DNA of 64,000 bases from assembly GCF_004014875.1 (NCBI RefSeq), contig NZ_CP034929.1:558001-622000 (forward strand), given 5' to 3'. The notes below the pieces were generated by a model. It ran no database searches. It saw only the letters and a list, made by a program, of their open reading frames with translations, and had not been told where the DNA came from. The translations under genes were made by a program, and so were the position numbers. The stretch is from Nocardioides yefusunii (GTDB lineage Bacteria > Actinomycetota > Actinomycetes > Propionibacteriales > Nocardioidaceae). Shown here piece after piece: positions 15,445-23,977 of the stretch (positions are counted from its first letter, which is position 1; every line of letters starts with the position of its first letter).

Positions 15445-16665
15445 GTGGACTTCGCATTCACCCCCCGCACCGTCGAGCTGGCGGAGAAGATCACCGCCTT
15501 CATGGAGGAGCACGTCTACCCGGCCGAGACCGTGTACGACGCGCAGGTCGCCGAGGGCGACTTCCACGAGCAGCCGCAGATCATGAAGGACCTGCAGGCC
15601 GAGGCCCGTCGTCAGGGGCTCTGGAACTTCGCCATGACCCACGACAACCTGGGTGCCGGCCTCACCAACCTCGAGTACGCCCCGCTCGCCGAGATCATGG
15701 GTCGCTCCATCATCGGCAACGAGGTCTTCAACTGCTCCGCCCCCGACACCGGGAACATGGAGATCCTGGCCATGTACGGCACCGAGGAGCAGAAGAACCA
15801 GTGGCTCAAGCCGCTGCTCGACTGCTCCATCCGCTCCGCCTTCGCGATGACCGAGCCCTGGGTCGCCTCCTCCGACGCGATGAACGTGGAGTCCTCGATC
15901 GTCCGCGACGGCGACGAGTACGTGATCAACGGCCGCAAGTGGTTCACCTCCGGAGGCATGGACCCCGACTGCAAGCTCCTCATCTTCATGGGCAAGTCCG
16001 ACCCGGACGCCGAGCCGTACCGCCAGCAGTCGATGATCCTGGTCCCGACCGACGCCCCCGGCGTCGAGATCGTCCGGGACCTCTCCTCCTTCGGCTACCG
16101 CGACCGCCTCGGCCACGCCGAACTGCAGTTCACCGACGTCCGCGTCCCGGCCGCCAACATGCTCGGCAACGAGGGTGACGGTTTCGCCATCGCCCAGGGC
16201 CGTCTCGGTCCCGGCCGCATGCACTACGCGATGCGCGCCATCGGCATCGCCGAGCGTGGCCTGCAGCTGATGTGCGAGCGCGCCCAGCAGCGCAGCGCCT
16301 TCGGCGGCCCGCTGGCCGACCAGGGTGTGGTGCGCGAGTGGATCGCCCGTTCCCGTATGGAGATCGACCAGATCCGTCTCTACACGTTCAAGGCCGCCTG
16401 GCTGATGGACACCCAGGGCAACGCCGCCGCGCGCACCGAGGTCGCTGCGATCAAGGTGGCCGCCATGGAGGTCGCACACAAGGTCATCGACCGCGCCGTC
16501 CAGACCTGGGGTGCCGCTGGCACCACCGAGGACACCCCGCTGGCCCGTTTCCACTCGCTCACGCGTGCCCTGCAGATCGCCGACGGCCCGACCGAGGTGC
16601 ACCTGCGCTCGATCGGCCGCGGCGAGCTGCGCAAGTACCGCCACCTGCGTCCGGAGAAGAAGTGA
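15445..16665 (+). CDS. Acyl-CoA dehydrogenase C, ACAD10/11 (LvaC)-like
   Basis: A 406-residue acyl-CoA dehydrogenase-fold protein. It has FAMTEPWVASSDAMNVESSI, WFTSGGMDPDCKLLIFMGKS and a C-terminus ALQIADGPTEVHLRSIGRGE, closer to the ACAD10/11 pattern than to FadE (dehydrogenase B ends with GGTDEIQ). In ACAD10/11 and LvaC systems this domain turns 4-phosphoacyl-CoA into an enoyl-CoA. It sits 33 bases after the kinase-like gene, in the domain order of the animal fusion protein. GTG 15445 with upstream GAGAGGA is chosen as start. Its stop overlaps the next ATG by one base. Confidence 0.88.
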   Translation: MDFAFTPRTVELAEKITAFMEEHVYPAETVYDAQVAEGDFHEQPQIMKDLQAEARRQGLWNFAMTHDNLGAGLTNLEYAPLAEIMGRSIIGNEVFNCSAPDTGNMEILAMYGTEEQKNQWLKPLLDCSIRSAFAMTEPWVASSDAMNVESSIVRDGDEYVINGRKWFTSGGMDPDCKLLIFMGKSDPDAEPYRQQSMILVPTDAPGVEIVRDLSSFGYRDRLGHAELQFTDVRVPAANMLGNEGDGFAIAQGRLGPGRMHYAMRAIGIAERGLQLMCERAQQRSAFGGPLADQGVVREWIARSRMEIDQIRLYTFKAAWLMDTQGNAAARTEVAAIKVAAMEVAHKVIDRAVQTWGAAGTTEDTPLARFHSLTRALQIADGPTEVHLRSIGRGELRKYRHLRPEKK

Positions 16666-17453
16666 TGAGCACCCCCACGAACCCCGCCAGCACTGCTGCC
16701 CCTCGCGAGCTCGAGGGCAAGGTTGCCCTGGTCACCGGTGGAACCCGCGGCCTGGGCCGCGCGATCGCCGACGCCATGGCCGAGGCCGGCGCCACCGTCA
16801 TCGTCTCCAGCCGCAAGGCCGAGGCCTGCGCGGAGGTCGCTGCCGAGATCACCGCGGCCACCGGCGTGAAGGCGTACCCGCTCGCCCTGCACGTGGGTGA
16901 CTGGGACGCCATCGAGCCGGCGATCGACTCGGTCGTCGCCGACCACGGTCGCATCGACGTCGTGGTCAACAACGCCGGCATCGCCCCGTTCGCGCCGAGC
17001 TCGTACGAGGTCTCCGAGGCTCTCTTCTCCAAGACCGTGGACGTGAACCTCAAGGGTCCCTTCCGGGTGATAGCCGTCGCCGGCGAGCACATGCGTCGTC
17101 AGGGCTCCGGCTCGATCATCAACGTCTCCAGCATCGGCGCCGAGCGTCCGAGCCCGGCCGAGGCCACGTACGCGGCCACCAAGAACGGCCTCAACGCACT
17201 CACCCGCGCCTTCGCCCAGGAGTTCGCGCCCACCGTGCGCGTCAACTGCGTGATGCCCGGCGGTTTCGCCACCGACATGGCGGCCAACTGGGACGATGAG
17301 CTCATCGGCAAGGTCGTCGACCGGCTGCCCGCCGGGCGTCTCGGCGACCCGCGCGAGTTCGCCGGGATGGTCGTCCACCTGGCTTCCGATCGCGCCGGCT
17401 ACACGACCGGTGCCCTGATCCCCGTCGACGGCGGGCGTACGGCGGTGTACTGA
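16665..17453 (+). CDS. Short-chain dehydrogenase/reductase B (FabG-like)
   Basis: A 262-residue SDR. The Rossmann motif is VTGGTRGLGRAIADAM, NAG appears as VVNNAGIAPF, and the catalytic segment is NVSSIGAERPSPAEATYAAT followed by Lys. Arg/Ser at the end of beta-2 (VSSRKAE) suggests NADP(H). It probably handles a 3-hydroxyacyl-CoA or ring alcohol made by the preceding enzymes. Its ATG overlaps the previous stop and the next gene starts one base after its stop, so three genes are coupled. Confidence 0.88.
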   Translation: MSTPTNPASTAAPRELEGKVALVTGGTRGLGRAIADAMAEAGATVIVSSRKAEACAEVAAEITAATGVKAYPLALHVGDWDAIEPAIDSVVADHGRIDVVVNNAGIAPFAPSSYEVSEALFSKTVDVNLKGPFRVIAVAGEHMRRQGSGSIINVSSIGAERPSPAEATYAATKNGLNALTRAFAQEFAPTVRVNCVMPGGFATDMAANWDDELIGKVVDRLPAGRLGDPREFAGMVVHLASDRAGYTTGALIPVDGGRTAVY

Positions 17454-17454
17454 G

Positions 17455-18219
17455 ATGGTGGACGTGAACGCACTCTTCGACCTCACCGGTCGCGTCGCCG
17501 TGGTCACCGGTGCCTCCTCCGGTCTGGGGGAGGGTTTCGCCCGCACGCTGGCCGGTGCCGGTGCCACCGTCGTGGCTGCTGCCCGCCGTGCCGATCGCCT
17601 CGAGGCGCTGGCCGCCGAGGTGTCGGGCATCGTCCCGGTGGTCGCCGACATCACCCGCATCGAGGACCGCGAGCGTCTGGTGGCCACGGCGACCGAGATC
17701 AACGGCGGGATCGACGTGCTGGTCAACAACGCCGGCATCGCCGGTGGCCCGGACGCCCTGACCGAGACCGCCGAGGAGTTCGACCGGATCCTCGACATCA
17801 ACCTCGTCTCCGGCTTTCACCTCACCGTGTCGGCCGTCAAGGCGCTGCCGGACGACCGCACCGCGTCGATCATCAACATCTCCTCGATCGTGGGCCTGGT
17901 CTCGACCGCCCCGATCGGTGGCGCCGGGTACGCCGCCTCCAAGGCAGCCGTGATCGGCACCGGACGCGAGCTGGCCGGGCAGTGGGGACGGCGCGGCATC
18001 CGCGTGAACACGATCGTCCCCGGCTTCTTCGACACCGAGATGACCGACGGCCTCTTCCAGAACGAGAAGTCGGCCGGCTGGGTGCGTCGCAACACCATGC
18101 TCGGACGCGGCGGCGCCGAGGGCGAGGTGAACGGCGCCCTGCTGTTCCTGGCCTCGGACGCCTCCAGCTACGTCACGGGCCAGACCCTCGCCGTCGACGG
18201 TGGATGGACCGCGAAGTGA
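17455..18219 (+). CDS. Short-chain dehydrogenase/reductase C
   Basis: A 254-residue SDR with VTGASSGLGEGFARTLAGAG, VLVNNAGIAG, and the catalytic Ser-Tyr-Lys in ISSIVGLVSTAPIGGAGYAA followed by SKAA. AARRAD after beta-2 suggests NADP(H). It is adjacent to SDR B but not a close copy, so the two may act on different hydroxyls. It overlaps the alcohol dehydrogenase start by 4 bases (GTGA). Confidence 0.88.
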   Translation: MVDVNALFDLTGRVAVVTGASSGLGEGFARTLAGAGATVVAAARRADRLEALAAEVSGIVPVVADITRIEDRERLVATATEINGGIDVLVNNAGIAGGPDALTETAEEFDRILDINLVSGFHLTVSAVKALPDDRTASIINISSIVGLVSTAPIGGAGYAASKAAVIGTGRELAGQWGRRGIRVNTIVPGFFDTEMTDGLFQNEKSAGWVRRNTMLGRGGAEGEVNGALLFLASDASSYVTGQTLAVDGGWTAK

Positions 18220-19331
18220 CCACGCCCGCAGACCTCCCCGCAGGGCTCCCTGCAGATCTCCCCGAGGAGATGGACGCCTTCCGGCTCCTGGCCTGGGGTG
18301 AGGCGCCGACGACCGTCCGGGTGCCGGTGCCGCGTCCGCAGGGACGTGAGGTGCTGCTCGCCGTCGAGGCGGCCGGGCTGTGCCACTCCGACCTCACACT
18401 GATCGGCGCCGCTCCGGGAGCGATGGGTTTCGCGGTCCCGTTCACCCTCGGTCACGAGGTCGTGGGACGGGTCGTCGCACTCGGACCCGACGCCGACCCC
18501 ACGTTGCGCGGCACCTTCGCCGTGCACGGGGTCTGGGGGTGCGGCCAGTGCCGTGCCTGCCGTCGTGGTGAGCAGAACTCCTGTGCCTCGATCACCGACG
18601 CGATCGGTCCCGGGATCGGGCGCGACGGTGGCCTGGCCGAGTACGTGCTCGTGCCCTCCGCCGAGCACCTGGTGCCGGCCGACGGTGTCGCGGCCGTCGA
18701 CCTGGCACCGCTCACCGACGCAGGTCTGACCACCTTCCACGCCCTGGCCCCGCACCGCGGTCGCCTGCGTGGGGGAGTGGCCGCGGTGGTCGGGATCGGG
18801 GGACTCGGCCACCTCGCGCTCCAGCTCCTGGCGACCGAAGGTCTCGAGCTCCTGGCGGCGGTCGACCCGCGTCCGGGTGCCCGTGACCTGGCCACCCACC
18901 TGGGCGCCGACGTCGTGGTCGCCGACGTCAGCGAGGTCAAGCCCGCCGTCGCCCTGGCGCTGGCTGCGCGCGGTCCGTTGCCGGCCGCCGAGGCCGACGG
19001 GAGTCTCGACCTGGTCATCGACCTGGTCGGCAACGCTGCCACCCTGGACGCGGCCCCGGACCTGTTGGTCCCCGGTGGTTCCTACGTGGTGGTGGGATCG
19101 GGCGGGGGCGCCGCTCGGGTGGCCAAGGGTGCGCCCTGGCCCCGTGGGTTCTCGGTGAGCGCTCCGTTCTGGGGCACGCACGCCGACCTGGTCGAGGTGG
19201 TGCACCTGGCGTCCCGTGGCGTCCTGCACGCCGAGACCGAACAGTTCGACCTGTCCCGGGTGGAGGAGGCGTACGCACGCCTCGCTGCCGGGGAGGTGCA
19301 CGGCCGCGCGGTCGTCATCCCCGGACGCTGA
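18216..19331 (+). CDS. Zinc-dependent medium-chain alcohol dehydrogenase
   Basis: A 371-residue MDR enzyme. The catalytic zinc site is in AAGLCHSDLTLIG and GHEVVGRVVALG. The structural zinc lobe GCGQCRACRRGEQNSC keeps all four Cys. The nucleotide fold is VVGIGGLGHLALQLLA. It oxidises a primary or secondary alcohol with NAD(P)+. GTG 18216 is preferred because it gives a 4-base overlap with the SDR; ATG 18204 is an alternative. The extra proline-rich N-terminus is low-complexity. It ends the chain from 11602. Confidence 0.88.
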   Translation: MTTPADLPAGLPADLPEEMDAFRLLAWGEAPTTVRVPVPRPQGREVLLAVEAAGLCHSDLTLIGAAPGAMGFAVPFTLGHEVVGRVVALGPDADPTLRGTFAVHGVWGCGQCRACRRGEQNSCASITDAIGPGIGRDGGLAEYVLVPSAEHLVPADGVAAVDLAPLTDAGLTTFHALAPHRGRLRGGVAAVVGIGGLGHLALQLLATEGLELLAAVDPRPGARDLATHLGADVVVADVSEVKPAVALALAARGPLPAAEADGSLDLVIDLVGNAATLDAAPDLLVPGGSYVVVGSGGGAARVAKGAPWPRGFSVSAPFWGTHADLVEVVHLASRGVLHAETEQFDLSRVEEAYARLAAGEVHGRAVVIPGR

Positions 19332-19378
19332 ACCACCCCCTTGAACGAAGACGACGACGAGCAGAGGAGCATCCAGGC

Positions 19379-20893
19379 ATGCAGAAGCTGGCGCAGGAGG
19401 TTCTGGCCCGGGCCGAGCAGTCACCCGAGCAGGTGGCCGTGGTGGACGGAACCGGTAGGCACACGCTGGGCGAGGTCGTGACCCACGCCCGAGCCCTCGC
19501 CGAGGTGCTGGAGCGCGAGCTCGACGGCGCCCCGACGGTTCTCGTGCAGGCCGACAACACCTGGCGGACGTTGGCGGCTGCGTTGGCCGTCGGCATTCGC
19601 GGTGGTCTGGTCGCGGTGATCAGCGGCCATGCCACCCGCACCGAGTGGGAGCTGGCCCAGGAGGACATCGAGCCCGACGCCGTCGTGGTCTCGGCCCACA
19701 CCTCCGAGAGCTGGCAGCTCGGCACCGGGGCCGACGCCGGGTTCGTCGCCGCTGGCGAGGTGCTGGACGGGTGGCCGCTGCTGCGCGCCGCGTCCGGGAC
19801 CACCCGTGGCGTCGAGCGCTGGAACGGCGGTGTCGTGATCGCGATGACGTCGGGCTCCACCGGTCGCCCCAAGTGTGTGGTGCAGTCCGAGGAGGCCCTG
19901 CGCTACGCCGGACGCTCCACCATCGAGGCCGTGGGCCTGCAGCCCGGCGACCCGGTCGGTGCTCTGGTGCCGCTGTCGTCGGTGGCTGCCTTCTGCTTCG
20001 GCCTGCACCTGCCGGCGATGAACGGCTCGCCGATGGTGTGTCTGGAGAAGTGGAGCCCCGAGTCGGCCGTCGCGCTCCTGCGCGAGGAGAAGGTCGCCTG
20101 GACGATGCTCGTGCCGACGATGGCGCTGCAGCTCTCCCTGGTCGACGGCTCCGCAGACGCCTTCTCGCAGATGAAGGCGATGACCGTGGGCGGCGGTCCC
20201 ATGAACATGGACGCACTGCGTCGTGCCGAGGAGCACCTGGGGACGAAGTTCCTGCGGGTCTTCGGCATGTCCGAGTGTCTGGGGCACACCACCCCGCGGC
20301 CGAGCGACGACGCCGAGGTCCGCCTGGGCCGTGACGGTCGCCCGTTCCCGGGCACCGAGGTGCGTGTCGTCGGCGAGGACGGATCCCCGCTGCCGCAGGG
20401 GCAGGTCGGTGCCGCGCAGGTGCGTGGCCCCTCGCTCTTCACCGGCTACGCGCGCGGTGGCGTCCCGGTCCCGCCGGAGGTCGTCGCTGACGGCTTCTTC
20501 CCGACCGGTGACCGGGCCCGCATCAACGAGGACGGCACGATCAACATCCTCGGCCGCGAGAAGCAGGTCATCATTCGCGGCGGGCGCAACATCGACATCA
20601 ACGAGGTCGAGTCGGCCCTGGCCGCCCTCGACGGCGTCGCGCAGGTCTGCGTGGTGCCGGTGCCGGACGACATGCTGGGGGAGCGCGCCGCTGCACTGGT
20701 GGTGTGGGACGGCCAGCCCCGCGAGCTGGACGAGGTGGTCCGCGAGCTGGCGGCCTCGGACTTCCCGAAGTTCAAGTGGCCGGAGTTCTTGTGGTCGGTC
20801 CCGACGCTGCCCCAGAACAGGGTCGGCAAGCTGAACCGGGTCGAGGCCGTGTCGCTCGCCGCGCGGTACGCCACCGACGGCTCCTTGGTGTAA
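19379..20893 (+). CDS. Acyl-CoA ligase (AMP-binding, class I adenylate-forming)
   Basis: A 504-residue adenylating enzyme that would activate a carboxylic acid to its CoA thioester. Core motifs are IAMTSGSTGRPKCVV (ATP loop), FGMSECLGHT, FFPTGDRARINEDG, and the hinge and C-terminal lysine region LGREKQVIIRGGRNIDINEV and LPQNRVGKLNR. No carrier protein follows, so a CoA ligase is far likelier than a peptide synthetase domain. AGAGGAG precedes ATG 19379. It probably makes the entry metabolite of the pathway; no operator of the regulon was found right in front, so it may be read through from 11602. Confidence 0.9.
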   Translation: MQKLAQEVLARAEQSPEQVAVVDGTGRHTLGEVVTHARALAEVLERELDGAPTVLVQADNTWRTLAAALAVGIRGGLVAVISGHATRTEWELAQEDIEPDAVVVSAHTSESWQLGTGADAGFVAAGEVLDGWPLLRAASGTTRGVERWNGGVVIAMTSGSTGRPKCVVQSEEALRYAGRSTIEAVGLQPGDPVGALVPLSSVAAFCFGLHLPAMNGSPMVCLEKWSPESAVALLREEKVAWTMLVPTMALQLSLVDGSADAFSQMKAMTVGGGPMNMDALRRAEEHLGTKFLRVFGMSECLGHTTPRPSDDAEVRLGRDGRPFPGTEVRVVGEDGSPLPQGQVGAAQVRGPSLFTGYARGGVPVPPEVVADGFFPTGDRARINEDGTINILGREKQVIIRGGRNIDINEVESALAALDGVAQVCVVPVPDDMLGERAAALVVWDGQPRELDEVVRELAASDFPKFKWPEFLWSVPTLPQNRVGKLNRVEAVSLAARYATDGSLV

Positions 20894-20948
20894 CGATTTC
20901 TGACAGTGATGGCGCTGCAGGGGATCTCAGGCCATTGTGTGTACCGAC

Positions 20949-20963
20949 CTGAACTCGACTCAG
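20949..20963. promoter_or_regulatory. Regulon operator, site 6 (autoregulatory)
   Basis: CTGAACTCGACTCAG lies 37 bp before the TetR start at 21001, with mismatches at positions 9 and 11. Its place in front of a regulator inside the cluster suggests autoregulation. Confidence 0.6.
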
Positions 20964-21000
20964 GTTACGCTTGAGTGACGACGCCGACACCGGGAGAAAC

Positions 21001-21612
21001 ATGTCCACCACAGCTCCAGCAGGGCCGCGCTCCAAGCGTCGCCTCATCCTCGACGCTGCCATCGACAACTTCGGGGAGGTCGGCTTCGAGCACACCAAGT
21101 GGGCCACGATCGCCGACCAGGTGGGCATCGGTCAGACGGCGCTCTACCACTACTTCGAGTCGAAGGCGCACTGCCTGCTGACCATCATGAGCACCGAACT
21201 GGAGCGTTCGCACGAGCGCTTCGTCGCCGTGACCCAGGGAGTGGCGAGCGCCGAGGAGCAACTCCGTGCCTCGGTCCGGGCAGCGATCGCCGTCGAGCCG
21301 CGCGAGGCCCTGCAGGCCCGCATCCTGCTGAGCCACCAGGACCTCCTGGTTGCTCCTCGTGTCTCCGAGCGCGAGGAGGCCGAGCGCCAGAAGTCGCGCG
21401 ACCTCGTCCGTCAGATCGAGCAGGACTGGTCCGCGATGCTCGCGCTGGGCATCGAGCAGGGCGCCTTCTCCGACCGTGACACCAAGACGGGCGCGAGGCT
21501 GATGCTGGGTCTGCTCAACAGCGTCTGGCGCTGGTACCGCCCGAGTGGCTCCCAGACGCTCGACCAGGTCGCCGACGAGGTTGTCGAGGCCTGCCTCCGA
21601 CTGGCTCACTGA
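21001..21612 (+). CDS. TetR-family regulator, candidate master repressor of the catabolic island
   Basis: A 203-residue TetR protein. The HTH is KRRLILDAAIDNFGEVGFEH followed by WATIADQVGIGQTALYHYFE. The ligand domain contains LLSHQDLLVAPRVSEREEAE, reminiscent of actinobacterial KstR2-type acyl-CoA-sensing regulators. ATG 21001 has GGGAGA just upstream. The gene lies in the middle of the island, carries operator 6 in its own promoter, and is the only regulator within the span of the ten operators. That makes it the best candidate to bind them, released by a CoA intermediate. This is not shown by sequence alone. Confidence 0.88.
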   Translation: MSTTAPAGPRSKRRLILDAAIDNFGEVGFEHTKWATIADQVGIGQTALYHYFESKAHCLLTIMSTELERSHERFVAVTQGVASAEEQLRASVRAAIAVEPREALQARILLSHQDLLVAPRVSEREEAERQKSRDLVRQIEQDWSAMLALGIEQGAFSDRDTKTGARLMLGLLNSVWRWYRPSGSQTLDQVADEVVEACLRLAH

Positions 21613-21618
21613 GCCGCA

Positions 21619-21644
21619 GCCCCTCCTGTCGTGACAGGAGGGGC
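21619..21644 (+). terminator. Terminator after TetR
   Basis: GCCCCTCCTGT and ACAGGAGGGGC pair around CGTG, followed by ACCTTTT. A good rho-independent shape by the standards of this GC-rich genome. Confidence 0.75.
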
Positions 21645-21668
21645 ACCTTTTCACCCGTAGTCCTTGAA

Positions 21669-21683
21669 CAGAATTCAACTCAG
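21669..21683. promoter_or_regulatory. Regulon operator, site 7, overlapping a ribosome binding site
   Basis: CAGAATTCAACTCAG fits the consensus at 13 of 15 positions and runs into the AGGAGG ribosome site of the EthD gene, so the transcript leader must be short or begin inside the operator. Confidence 0.6.
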
Positions 21684-21691
21684 GAGGAACC

Positions 21692-22018
21692 GTGTACAAC
21701 CTGATCCTGATGGCCTCGAAGCCGCACGAGTGGACCCACGACCAGTTCATCGAGTGGTGGCGCGGCGAGCACGCCGAGGTCACCTACGGACTCCCCGGGC
21801 TGCGACGTTGGCACCACACCGAGGTGCTCGAGCGCATGGACGAGAAGCGCTCGGCCGGCTGGGACGGTGTCTCGATCCTCTCCTTCGACTCCAAGGAGGC
21901 GCTCGACGCGGCGCTGGCCAGTGACGAGTGGAAGAAGGCCATCGAGCACGTCGGCGACATGAAGGGCAGCCGGATTGCCGTGATGGGCGAAGAGCGAGTG
22001 ATGGTCGCGGAGAAGTGA
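21692..22018 (+). CDS. EthD-domain protein
   Basis: A 108-residue EthD/dimeric alpha-beta barrel protein. The typical opening is YNLILMASKPHEWTHDQFIE with WWRGEHAEV, containing the conserved His and Trp pattern of EthD. Members assist or catalyse small steps in aromatic, ether or polyketide metabolism, often without cofactor. GTG 21692 follows CAGGAGGAAC. It starts a two-gene unit with the metallo-hydrolase, overlapping it by GTGA. Confidence 0.85.
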   Translation: MYNLILMASKPHEWTHDQFIEWWRGEHAEVTYGLPGLRRWHHTEVLERMDEKRSAGWDGVSILSFDSKEALDAALASDEWKKAIEHVGDMKGSRIAVMGEERVMVAEK

Positions 22019-23070
22019 CCTCTCCGCTGCTGCCGGGAGCGGTGTCGGGTGCGGGCCAGGACTGGTCCGCACCCGGTGCCCACCCGGTCGCCGAGGGCAT
22101 CCACCGCATCGTCCTGCCGATGCCCCAGGACGGACTCCGGGCCGTCAACGTCTACGCCGTCCAGGGGCCCGCCGGCCTCGCTCTGGTCGACGCCGGATGG
22201 CGGGTGCCGGGTGCCCTCGAGGTGCTCTCCGCCGGCCTGGGGCAGATCGGCTGCACCCTGGCCGACGTCACCGACGTCCACGTCACGCACATCCACCGCG
22301 ACCACTACACCCTCGGACCGGAACTGCGCCGCGCGTGCGGTGCGCGCATCCACCTCGGTGCCGAGGAGGCGCCCGGGCTGGCCATGGTCAGCGCCCTGCG
22401 CAGCAACAGCCCCGAAGCGTCCCTGCGCGAGTTGGCGCGTGCCGGCGCCGACGCGATCGCCGGCGTCGTCGCGCGGATGGAGCACGGCGAACCGTGGAGG
22501 GCGGCGGACTGGGAGGAGCCGGACGTCTGGACCTCTCCCGGAACGGTCGCGCTGGCCGGACGACCGGTCGAGGCGGTGCTCACGCCCGGGCACACCAAGG
22601 GTCACCTGGTCTTCCACGACCACGCCGCGGGGCTGCTCTTCTCCGGCGACCACGTGCTGCCCACGATCACGCCCTCGATCGGCTTCGAGCTGGGTGACTG
22701 GGACCTGCCGCTGGGCAACTACCTCTCCTCGTTGGAACTGCTGCTCACGCGGCCGGACGCGATCCTGCTGCCGGCTCACGGGCCGGTCGGCGGGGGAGTG
22801 CACGAGCGGGTGCGCGCGTTGCTCGAGCACCACCGGGTGCGTCTGGACGCGACCCGCGACCAGGTGCTCGACCACGGTGCGAGCACGGGGCTGGAGGTCG
22901 CCTCCGGTCTGCTCTGGACCCGTCGCGGGCGCAGCTTCGGTGAGCTCGACGTCTTCAACAAGATGATCGCGGTCTGCGAGACGATGGCCCACCTCGACGT
23001 GCTCGTGGAGCAGGGCGAAATCGCCGTGGAGCCGTCCCGCGGGGGAGTCGACCGGTTTCTCGCGCGGTGA
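22015..23070 (+). CDS. Metallo-beta-lactamase-fold hydrolase
   Basis: A 351-residue MBL-fold protein. The metal motif HIHRDH gives His92, His94, Asp96 and His97; further ligands are GHTKGH and GDH downstream. The C-terminal helical region of about 100 residues resembles MBL proteins found with acyl-CoA catabolism genes. A thioesterase, lactonase or ring-opening hydrolase role is plausible. GTG 22015 overlaps the EthD stop by 4 bases, so the two are made together under operator 7. Confidence 0.87.
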   Translation: MTSPLLPGAVSGAGQDWSAPGAHPVAEGIHRIVLPMPQDGLRAVNVYAVQGPAGLALVDAGWRVPGALEVLSAGLGQIGCTLADVTDVHVTHIHRDHYTLGPELRRACGARIHLGAEEAPGLAMVSALRSNSPEASLRELARAGADAIAGVVARMEHGEPWRAADWEEPDVWTSPGTVALAGRPVEAVLTPGHTKGHLVFHDHAAGLLFSGDHVLPTITPSIGFELGDWDLPLGNYLSSLELLLTRPDAILLPAHGPVGGGVHERVRALLEHHRVRLDATRDQVLDHGASTGLEVASGLLWTRRGRSFGELDVFNKMIAVCETMAHLDVLVEQGEIAVEPSRGGVDRFLAR

Positions 23071-23093
23071 CCCCGCCCTGCTCCGGGGCGGGG
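23071..23093. terminator. Hairpin between convergent genes
   Basis: CCCCGCCC and GGGCGGGG pair around a 7-base loop immediately after the hydrolase stop, between convergent transcription units. Confidence 0.55.
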
Positions 23094-23107
23094 AGACCCC
23101 GGAGTGC

Positions 23108-23857
23108 TCAGCGCGCGGTCCAGCCGCCGTCCGCGTAGAGCTCGCTGCCGGTCATGAAGCCGGCGTCGTCGGAGCCCAGGAAGGCCACGGCGCCGGCGAT
23201 CTCCTCGGGGCGGCCCAGGCGGCCCATCGGGGTGTTGGCGAGCATGCCGCGGTGGCGTTCGGAGCCCTCGAAGCGCTCGAGCAGCTGCGGGGTCTCGATG
23301 AAGCCGGGGTGCAGTGAGTTCACCCGCACGCCGCGGGTGGCCCAGGTCAGGGCGGCGTTCTTGGTCATCGTGCGCACGGCGCCCTTGGCTGCGGCGTAGG
23401 CGACCGAGTTGCCCAGGCCGCCGGTGCTGCCCAGGATCGAGGCGACGTTGACGATCGCGCCGCCCCCGCTGCGCTCGATCAGTGCGCCGGCGTGCTTCAT
23501 GCCCAGCCACGTGCCGATCTGGTCGACGGCGACGACGCGTTCGAAGCGCTCGCGGGTCTCCTCGGTGACGTCGGCGGCCGAGCCGATGGCTGCGTTGTTC
23601 ACCAGGACGTCGAGTCCGCCGGTGCGCTCCTCCAGCAGTTTGACCACCCGGATCCAGGCTGATTCGTCACTGACGTCGAGCACTGAGCGCAGGTGCCCGG
23701 AGCCGGGCAGGGAGGAGACCAGGTCATCCAGTGGCGTGCCGGCGAGGTCCGCCGCGACCACCCGGGCCCCCTCGGAGGCGAGGCGTCGGCACACGTGCGT
23801 GCCGATCCCGCCGGTGGCGCCGGTGACGAGGACGGTCCTGCCGGTGTAGCGGTCCAT
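23108..23857 (-). CDS. Short-chain dehydrogenase/reductase D
   Basis: A 249-residue SDR. VTGATGGIGTHVCRRLASEG is the nucleotide motif, Asp in VVAADLAG suggests NAD(H), and SVAYAAAKGAVRTMTKNAA carries the catalytic Tyr and Lys. The C-terminal GSELYADGGWTAR is standard. ATG 23857 has AGGAG upstream; in-frame codons beyond it run through the operator and are not coding. It is divergent from the MaoC gene, with operator 8 in between. Confidence 0.88.
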   Translation of the reverse strand: MDRYTGRTVLVTGATGGIGTHVCRRLASEGARVVAADLAGTPLDDLVSSLPGSGHLRSVLDVSDESAWIRVVKLLEERTGGLDVLVNNAAIGSAADVTEETRERFERVVAVDQIGTWLGMKHAGALIERSGGGAIVNVASILGSTGGLGNSVAYAAAKGAVRTMTKNAALTWATRGVRVNSLHPGFIETPQLLERFEGSERHRGMLANTPMGRLGRPEEIAGAVAFLGSDDAGFMTGSELYADGGWTAR

Positions 23858-23950
23858 GGCTTCTCCTGGGATGTGTCCGCGACTGCGGAGTCGGTCGTCC
23901 TGGGCGTCCCACTGGTCGGGGGACGGTTGTGGGTTTACAGTGACACCGAA

Positions 23951-23965
23951 CTGAATTGAATTCAA
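23951..23965. promoter_or_regulatory. Regulon operator, site 8
   Basis: CTGAATTGAATTCAA matches the consensus except the last base. It lies 12 bp before the MaoC ATG and 93 bp before the SDR start, so it can control both genes. Confidence 0.75.
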
Positions 23966-23977
23966 CTAGGAGGGGTG

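Noticed and set aside
20949..20963. KstR2 operator
   Set aside because: The site lacks the CAAG/CTTG half-sites of KstR2 boxes; the TetR protein only resembles that group in general layout.
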